Assembly (NCBI GenBank): GCA_044508675.1
Contig: JBIQHF010000035.1
Span: 1 to 9,981 of the forward strand
Length of the DNA stretch: 9,981 nucleotides
Source of the DNA: Raineyella sp044508675
Lineage (GTDB): Bacteria > Actinomycetota > Actinomycetes > Propionibacteriales > Propionibacteriaceae
Direction of reading: 5' to 3'
Shown: piece by piece, positions 6,233 through 9,981 of the stretch
Position numbering within the stretch: position 1 is the stretch's first letter
Layout of the letters: the number at the start of each line of letters is the position of its first letter
Notes under the pieces: model-generated
The model's input: only the letters and a program-made list of their open reading frames with translations
Databases searched by the model: none
What the model was told of the DNA's origin: nothing
Made by a program: the position numbers and the translations under genes

Positions 6233-7033
6233 TCAGACCAGCGGGGCCGCGGGGCCGTCGGGCCGTTCGCGGCGGCTGGCGATGACCTCGTCGGTGATCT
6301 CGGTCATCAGCTCGTCCGACAGCTGGTGCACCCCGTCGGGGCCGGCGACCATGATGACCGGGTAGATCTTGCGCATCAGGTCGGGCCCGCCGGTGGCCGA
6401 GTCGTCGTCGGCGGCATCGACCAGCGCCTGGACCACGGCGGTGGCGCAGCCCCTCATGTCCAGGTCGGGGCTGTAGACCTTCTTCAGCGAGCCGCGGGCG
6501 AAGATCGAGCCGGAGCCGACCGAATGGAAGGCGGTCTCCTCGTAGCGGCCGCCGGTCGCGTCGTACGAGAAGATCCGGCCCTGCCCGGCGGCGAGGTCCC
6601 AGCCGGCGAACAGCGGCAGCACGGCCAGGCCCTGCAGGGCCATGCCGAGGTTGCCGCGGATCAGGGCCGACAGGCGGTTCGCCTTGCCGTCCAGGGACAA
6701 CGGGGCCCCCTCGATCTTCTCGTAGTGTTCCAGCTCGACCCGGAACAGCCGGACCATCTCGACGGCCAGCCCGGCGGCACCGGCGATGCCGACCAGGGAG
6801 AACTCGTCGGAGGCGTACACCTTCTGGATGTCGCGCTGGGCGATGTAGTTGCCCATCGTCGCGCGCCGGTCGCCGGCCATCACCACGCCCTCGGGGAAGG
6901 TCGCGGCCACGATCGTGGTGCCGTGCGGGGCCAGCTCGTCGGCACGGCCGGTGGGCAGGGTGTGGGCCGGTAACAGCTCGGGGGCCCGCCGGGACAGCAG
7001 GCCGGAGAACGAGCTGGTCAGGTCGTCGGTCAC
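6233..7033 (-). CDS. prcB: Proteasome subunit beta, threonine protease
   Basis: PrcB forms the inner rings of the 20S proteasome and carries the protease active sites. The precursor is 266 aa with a propeptide of 38 residues. Cleavage after HG exposes T39 of TTIVA as the catalytic N-terminal Thr. In mature numbering, Asp17 (D55 in VMAGDRRA) and Lys33 (K71 in IQKVYA) fall exactly where the mechanism requires them, and the SVGSGS segment follows (171-176). The start is GTG 7033, overlapping the pup stop as GTGA, with AAGGGCGG a few bases upstream inside pup. The overlap suggests coupled translation with pup. All key residues are present, so the enzyme should be active after self-cleavage. Confidence 0.98.
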   Translation of the reverse strand: MTDDLTSSFSGLLSRRAPELLPAHTLPTGRADELAPHGTTIVAATFPEGVVMAGDRRATMGNYIAQRDIQKVYASDEFSLVGIAGAAGLAVEMVRLFRVELEHYEKIEGAPLSLDGKANRLSALIRGNLGMALQGLAVLPLFAGWDLAAGQGRIFSYDATGGRYEETAFHSVGSGSIFARGSLKKVYSPDLDMRGCATAVVQALVDAADDDSATGGPDLMRKIYPVIMVAGPDGVHQLSDELMTEITDEVIASRRERPDGPAAPLV

Positions 7034-7209
7034 TGGCCGCCCTTCTGGACGAAACCGCGGACGAACTCCTCGGCGTTGGTCTCCAGGACCGAGTCGATCT
7101 CGTCGAGCAGGGCGTCGAAACCCTGGTCCTGCTCCTGCTTCGCGGGCGCGAACTCCACCTCCTCGGTGGCCTCCTCGTGCTGCCTGCGTGAATGCTGCTG
7201 CTCGGACAT
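7030..7209 (-). CDS. pup: Prokaryotic ubiquitin-like protein Pup
   Basis: Pup is a small, largely disordered protein tag whose C-terminus is joined to lysines of target proteins, marking them for the proteasome. This copy is 59 aa, acidic and Gln/Glu-rich. It has the coiled-coil-forming segment FDALLDEIDSVLETNAEEFV and ends GFVQKGGQ. The terminal Gln means it must first be deamidated to Glu by Dop, which is encoded just upstream. ATG 7209 is chosen because AAGGAG lies five bases before it. The in-frame GTG at 7215 overlaps that site and is unlikely. It lies 34 bases after the dop stop and overlaps prcB by four bases. Confidence 0.98.
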   Translation of the reverse strand: MSEQQHSRRQHEEATEEVEFAPAKQEQDQGFDALLDEIDSVLETNAEEFVRGFVQKGGQ

Positions 7210-7243
7210 CGTCACTCCTTCCAGTTACCGGGGCATGACGAGC

Positions 7244-8761
7244 CTACCCGCCGAAGCGCCCCGGCAGCACGGCAACCAGATCGGCGGGGCGTTGCGCCGC
7301 CTCCACCGCGGCACCGACCTGCTCCCGGGTGCCGCCGAGCGGGTCGGCCATCTCGAGTCGTACGATTCCGCTGCCGCCCTCGCCGGCGAAGGTCAGGCCG
7401 TCCCAGCCGGCGCCGAGGAGCTCGTCGACGAAGCGGGCGACGATCCGGCCGCGGGCCCAGGCCCGGGTGTCGGTCGGGGGCGTACGCCGCGCGGCCCGGA
7501 CCTCGTCGGCGGTGATGAGGGTGCGCAGCCGCCCGGCCTGCTCGAGCCTGAGCGCCAGGCTGCGGGCCGGGTCGATGTCGGCGTACTGCAGGTCGACCAG
7601 GGCGAGCTTCGGGGAGTCCCAGTCCAGTCCGTCACGGGCCCGGTAGGATTCCAGGACCATCCGCTTGGCGGCCCAGTCGAGCCGGTCGGCGGTCCGGCGC
7701 CAGTCGGCGCGCAGATCGTCCAGCACCTGCTGCCAGGCCTGGAGCAGGTCGTGGTCCTCGGCCGACAGGTCCGGCAGCGTACGGGCGGCCTCCAGCCAGG
7801 CCTCCTGCAGGTCGACCCCGCTCACCTGGCGGCCGTCGTGCAGCGGCACGGTGCGGGCCAGGTCCGGGTCGTGGGAGATCGCCCGGAACGCCTCGACCGG
7901 CCGGACCGGGCGCAGGTCGGGGGCGGCGTCGGCCTCGACCAGCCGGATGGCCAGGGCCGCGGTGCCGACCTTGAGCCAGCCGGCGACCTGGGCCTGGTTC
8001 GCGTCGCCGGTGATGACGTGCAGCCGGCGCCAGCGGCGGCGCAGCGCGTGCGGTTCGTCGCGGGTGTTGATGATCGGGCGGCGAATGGTGGTCTCCAGCG
8101 CGACCTCGGTCTCGAAGAAGTCGGGCCGCTGGCCGAGCTGGAACCCGGCCGACTGGCTCTCCTGCCCCAGCCCGACCCGGCCGGCCCCGATCACGACGGT
8201 GCGGGAGACCAGGAAGCCGGTCAGGTCCCGGACGATCCGATCGAACGGCACCGCCCGGTCGACCAGGTAGTTCTCGTGGGTGCCGTACGAGGCGCCCTTG
8301 GAGTCGGTGTTGTTGCGGTAGAGCCGGATCTCGTGGCCGATCGCCTCCGAGGCGGCCCGGGCCGCGTCCAGCATGATCGCGTCCCCGGCCCGGTCCCAGA
8401 CCAGCGCGTCGCGGGCCGTACGGACCTCGGGGCCGGAGTACTCCGGGTGGGCGTGGTCGACGTAGAGGCGGGCGCCGTTGTCGAGCATCGCGTTGCCCAG
8501 GCCCTGGTCGATGTCGGTCAGCTGGTCCAGGCTGGCGCGCTCCCGCGGCATGGTGAAGCCGCGCGCGTCGATCAGCGGCGACTCGGCGGTGTAGTCCCAG
8601 CGACCCAGCCCAAAGCCGATCGACTCCAGATACGTACGCACCACGTGATTGGCCAGGTACATCGGATGCGGCGCCTGGTCGGCCGGCACGCCGAGCAGGC
8701 TGATCCCGTACTCGGTCTCCAGGCCGTGCACCCGCGGGCCAGCCGCCACCGGCCCCGTCAC
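7244..8761 (-). CDS. dop: Pup deamidase/depupylase Dop
   Basis: Dop uses a glutamine-synthetase-like fold and bound nucleotide to deamidate the C-terminal Gln of Pup and to remove Pup from tagged proteins. The 505-residue protein has HGLETEYG (12-19), RLYVDHAHPEYS (98-109, with the nucleophilic Asp as D102) and NNTDSKGASYGTHENYL (150-166). It continues with FLVSRTVV, ETTIRRPIINTRDEPHA, HVITGDANQAQ and LVDLQYADID. The GASYGTHENYL and TRDEPHA signatures favour Dop over the paralogous ligase PafA. The start is GTG 8761, overlapping the stop of the DUF3054 gene as GTGA. The frame is open to 9127, but that stretch is the shadow of the DUF3054 gene. The residue before GLETEYG is His where many homologues have Met. 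Confidence 0.95.
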   Translation of the reverse strand: MTGPVAAGPRVHGLETEYGISLLGVPADQAPHPMYLANHVVRTYLESIGFGLGRWDYTAESPLIDARGFTMPRERASLDQLTDIDQGLGNAMLDNGARLYVDHAHPEYSGPEVRTARDALVWDRAGDAIMLDAARAASEAIGHEIRLYRNNTDSKGASYGTHENYLVDRAVPFDRIVRDLTGFLVSRTVVIGAGRVGLGQESQSAGFQLGQRPDFFETEVALETTIRRPIINTRDEPHALRRRWRRLHVITGDANQAQVAGWLKVGTAALAIRLVEADAAPDLRPVRPVEAFRAISHDPDLARTVPLHDGRQVSGVDLQEAWLEAARTLPDLSAEDHDLLQAWQQVLDDLRADWRRTADRLDWAAKRMVLESYRARDGLDWDSPKLALVDLQYADIDPARSLALRLEQAGRLRTLITADEVRAARRTPPTDTRAWARGRIVARFVDELLGAGWDGLTFAGEGGSGIVRLEMADPLGGTREQVGAAVEAAQRPADLVAVLPGRFGG

Positions 8762-9120
8762 ACCCGGACCCCGCGCCGGTGCAGGATCGTCCAGGCGACC
8801 AGGCGCCAGCCGACCAGCAGCACGGTGAGGGCGATCAGGCTGACCAGGATGAACGACCAGTGCGTCGACCCACCGGCCAGCACCCGGACCAGGTGTCCGA
8901 CGACCACGGTGGCACCCATCACCAGAGCACCGGTCCGCAGGTCCAGCGGCTTGCGCCAGGCCCGGAACACGCCCCACCCGACCACCGCGCCGATCAGGAA
9001 CGGCCAGGCGGTCGCGGCGACCGATCCCAGGCCAAGGGCCTCGGAGTGCGCGCCGCGGCCCGCGAAGGCGAAACCGATGACACAGATCAAGTCGATGAGC
9101 AGAACATAGGGCGTCCTCAT
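8758..9120 (-). CDS. DUF3054-type integral membrane protein
   Basis: This is a 120-residue, four-helix membrane protein of unknown function. Helices lie at about 5-22, 35-52, 64-82 and 88-111. Features I associate with DUF3054 are an N-terminal LIDLICVIGFAFAGRGAHSE, a central TAWPFLIGAVVGW, RAWRKPLDLRTGALV, and a C-terminal FILVSLIALTVLLVGWRLV. The ATG at 9120 has no ribosome-binding site. A -10-like TAAGCT ends eight bases ahead of it, so the transcript may be leaderless. The stop overlaps the dop start, so the two are likely translated together. The context suggests, but does not show, a link with the Pup system. Family assignment is by recognition only. Confidence 0.85.
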   Translation of the reverse strand: MRTPYVLLIDLICVIGFAFAGRGAHSEALGLGSVAATAWPFLIGAVVGWGVFRAWRKPLDLRTGALVMGATVVVGHLVRVLAGGSTHWSFILVSLIALTVLLVGWRLVAWTILHRRGVRV

Positions 9121-9127
9121 TCGTCAC

Positions 9128-9133
9128 AGCTTA
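9128..9133 (-). promoter_or_regulatory. Candidate -10 element for a leaderless DUF3054-dop-pup-prcBA transcript
   Basis: On the minus strand TAAGCT fits the actinobacterial TANNNT pattern. It ends seven bases before position 9120, which would place the transcription start at or one base ahead of the ATG. The lack of a ribosome-binding site for that ATG agrees with a leaderless message. No convincing -35 hexamer is seen 16-18 bases upstream. Confidence 0.35.
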
Positions 9134-9178
9134 GCCTCGTTCCACCGATGTCCTGGGTGGTGTGGGAGGCGTGGTGGA

Positions 9179-9181
9179 GTA
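9179..9181. repeat. GTA, left flank of the 70-bp palindrome
   Basis: It is a direct repeat of 9252-9254, adjacent to the terminal inverted repeat and compatible with a target-site duplication. Three bases alone could be chance. Confidence 0.4.
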
Positions 9182-9251
9182 GAGATGCCCTCCTGATCTG
9201 GGAAGATACGACTTGTCTACGTCCGTATCAGCCAGTCAAGAAGGGCATCTC
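9182..9251. mobile_element. Candidate miniature inverted-repeat element (70 bp) or joined IS ends
   Basis: The stretch begins GAGATGCCCT and ends AGGGCATCTC, a perfect 10-bp terminal inverted repeat. The similarity continues inward as matching blocks: CTGG with CCAG, and GATACG-AC with GTCCGTATC. Nearly the whole 70 bases can therefore fold into one long imperfect hairpin around an eight-base centre. GTA directly flanks both sides (9179-9181 and 9252-9254), as a 3-bp target duplication would. It carries no gene. It could be a MITE, a deletion remnant of a larger insertion sequence, or a bidirectional transcription terminator between the two flanking genes. Confidence 0.5.
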
Positions 9252-9254
9252 GTA
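9252..9254. repeat. GTA, right flank of the 70-bp palindrome
   Basis: This is the second copy of the flanking GTA. The inverted-repeat pairing stops exactly at this border. Confidence 0.4.
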
Positions 9255-9271
9255 GATGCAACTCTCTCAGC

Positions 9272-9544
9272 TCAAAGTTCTGACCTGGGTGGGTCCTGTG
9301 CCCAGAATGGTTTCCAGAAAGACGATTTCGGGTGTGCGAGTGCAGCCTGCGCGATCGAGACGACGAGGCCAATCACGAGTGCCCAGATCCACACCTCAAG
9401 CATCGTCGTAACCAGGGACAGCTTCTTGACCACCCCAATGAGCAGGGACACGATGAAGAGAACCGGCAAATAGATTGACAACGCGAACGCAAGACGTCTC
9501 GGGAACGTCTCGGGCCAGGTGAGCTTCACCAGCCATCGCATCAC
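9272..9544 (-). CDS. Small two-helix membrane protein, unidentified
   Basis: I do not recognise this protein. It is about 90 residues, with two strongly hydrophobic segments at about 18-39 (LAFALSIYLPVLFIVSLLIG) and 47-69 (VWIWALVIGLVVSIAQAALA). A KK pair sits between them, and the charged tail ends SSFWKPFWAQDPPRSEL. Codons are mostly G/C-ending, which supports real coding. The start is taken at GTG 9544, with GGAGGAA about nine bases before it. ATG 9541 and ATG 9562 are alternatives. The frame is open to 9814, but its upstream part is Ser-rich and looks like antisense. A neighbouring minus-strand frame (from ATG 9737) could instead be the true N-terminus, joined by a one-base frameshift near 9590. 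Confidence 0.6.
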   Translation of the reverse strand: MMRWLVKLTWPETFPRRLAFALSIYLPVLFIVSLLIGVVKKLSLVTTMLEVWIWALVIGLVVSIAQAALAHPKSSFWKPFWAQDPPRSEL

Positions 9545-9562
9545 CAGACTTCGTTCCTCCAT

Positions 9563-9777
9563 CAGTTGCAGGCCGCGTTCCAATAGCACTATCGACGACG
9601 ACAAGCTCGACCTGCTCGCCGACCCGACGCAGCTCGAAGTGCTTGCCACGGACATTACCAGCAAGGTCAATCTTCGGGAGCTCGAATTGATTTTTCCTGA
9701 GACACTTGGCGCTACTCTTTCGTGCAGTCTCAGGCATCCCAATTCATTGAGTGCCGATTCATTAGTGAGGACATCAC
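9563..9777. other. 215-bp stretch with open frames on both strands, not assigned
   Basis: On the minus strand, a frame from ATG 9737 reads VRGKHFELRRVGEQVELVV, which looks protein-like. It runs on only as atypical sequence, to 9396. On the plus strand the exactly opposite register reads LDLLADPTQLEVLATDITSK and RELELIFPETLGATL, which looks equally protein-like and stays open to the window end. Third-position G+C slightly favours the plus strand in the 9590-9680 part, but not decisively. Neither frame has a strong ribosome-binding site. This may be a decayed gene fragment or the N-terminal part of the neighbouring membrane protein. Confidence 0.35.
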
Positions 9778-9981
9778 GTGGAAACCAGGATGGGTTGGCG
9801 GGGTTTCCTTGCATTGGGTGGCGGACTACTGCTCCTCAGCCAAGTGTTGACATGGCTATTTTTCGTGGCCTCGGGTACACAGCATCCCCCAGTGATCTAT
9901 CCATATTGGGTCGCGAAGGTGGCCGCTTGGATCATTCCGCCGGCAGTCGCCTCGGGAAGCATGTTTCTCGGAGTGGGACTC
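9778..9981 (+). CDS. N-terminal part of a membrane protein, runs off the window
   Basis: An open frame begins at GTG 9778, with GTGAGG about seven bases upstream, and continues without a stop to the last base (68 codons). The protein opens METRMGWRGFLALGGG. It has a first hydrophobic helix (about residues 10-30, including GLLLLSQVLTWLFFVA), a short loop with HPPVIYPYW, and a second helix (about 47-68, AAWIIPPAVASGSMFLGVG). This suggests a small multi-pass membrane protein of unknown function. It points away from the minus-strand genes. A second plus frame is also open here but lacks such a pattern. Confidence 0.55.
   Translation, partial: METRMGWRGFLALGGGLLLLSQVLTWLFFVASGTQHPPVIYPYWVAKVAAWIIPPAVASGSMFLGVGL

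Noticed and set aside
7076..9109. 677-residue plus-strand open frame across dop, pup and the DUF3054 gene
   Set aside because: It is the antisense of strongly identified genes. It is low-complexity Gly/Val/Gln/Pro-rich, has no recognisable motif, and long antisense frames are usual in high-GC DNA.
1443..9120. A new defence or secondary-metabolite system in the central run
   Set aside because: Eight of the nine genes belong to well-known housekeeping or Pup-proteasome families with key residues intact. Only the gene order and the DUF3054 protein are unusual.
8762..9127. N-terminal extension of dop to 627 residues
   Set aside because: The extra residues are an out-of-frame reading of the DUF3054 gene. 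Dop homology begins at HGLETEYG close to GTG 8761.
1..9981. CRISPR array, tRNA or rRNA genes
   Set aside because: No regularly spaced direct repeats, tRNA cloverleaf signatures or rRNA-like stretches were seen on either strand.

Overview
The window is high-GC, mostly one-strand DNA from an actinobacterium. The evidence is a complete Pup/20S-proteasome core (dop, pup, prcB, prcA), GTG starts, and four-base stop/start overlaps. A Propionibacteriales-like host would fit, but the sequence alone does not settle the genus. Both ends (about 1-200 and 9255-9981) look poorer in G+C and accessory.

Left end (1-1442): the first codons of a minus-strand gene leave the window at base 1. Next to it is a nest of dead insertion sequences. 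A 1.1 kb IS30-family element (209-1318) has imperfect terminal repeats and a TCC target duplication. It sits inside the 3' end of an IS5-family-like transposase gene, of which only about 165-208 and 1319-1412 remain. The IS30 transposase is itself broken: its first catalytic Asp is missing and the reading frame shifts there.

Centre (1443-9120): nine minus-strand genes are packed head to tail and are probably largely co-transcribed. In order of transcription they encode a DUF3054-type membrane protein, dop, pup, prcB, prcA, tyrA, cmk, a PlsC-type acyltransferase and der. Dop converts the C-terminal Gln of Pup to Glu and removes Pup from substrates; PrcA/PrcB form the 20S protease. TyrA (tyrosine synthesis), Cmk (CMP/dCMP kinase), the acyltransferase (membrane lipid) and Der (50S ribosome assembly) belong to another commonly clustered housekeeping block. 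The two blocks are joined by an ATGA overlap between prcA and tyrA. The Pup ligase gene pafA is not downstream of prcA, and no mpa/ARC ATPase gene lies next to dop in this window. Hairpins lie in the tyrA-cmk and acyltransferase-der gaps.

Right end (9121-9981): a probable leaderless promoter precedes the DUF3054 gene. Behind it lies a 70-bp nested palindrome flanked by GTA repeats, which resembles a miniature transposable element. Then come a small two-helix membrane protein gene (minus), a 215-bp stretch open on both strands, and the start of a plus-strand membrane protein gene that leaves the window.
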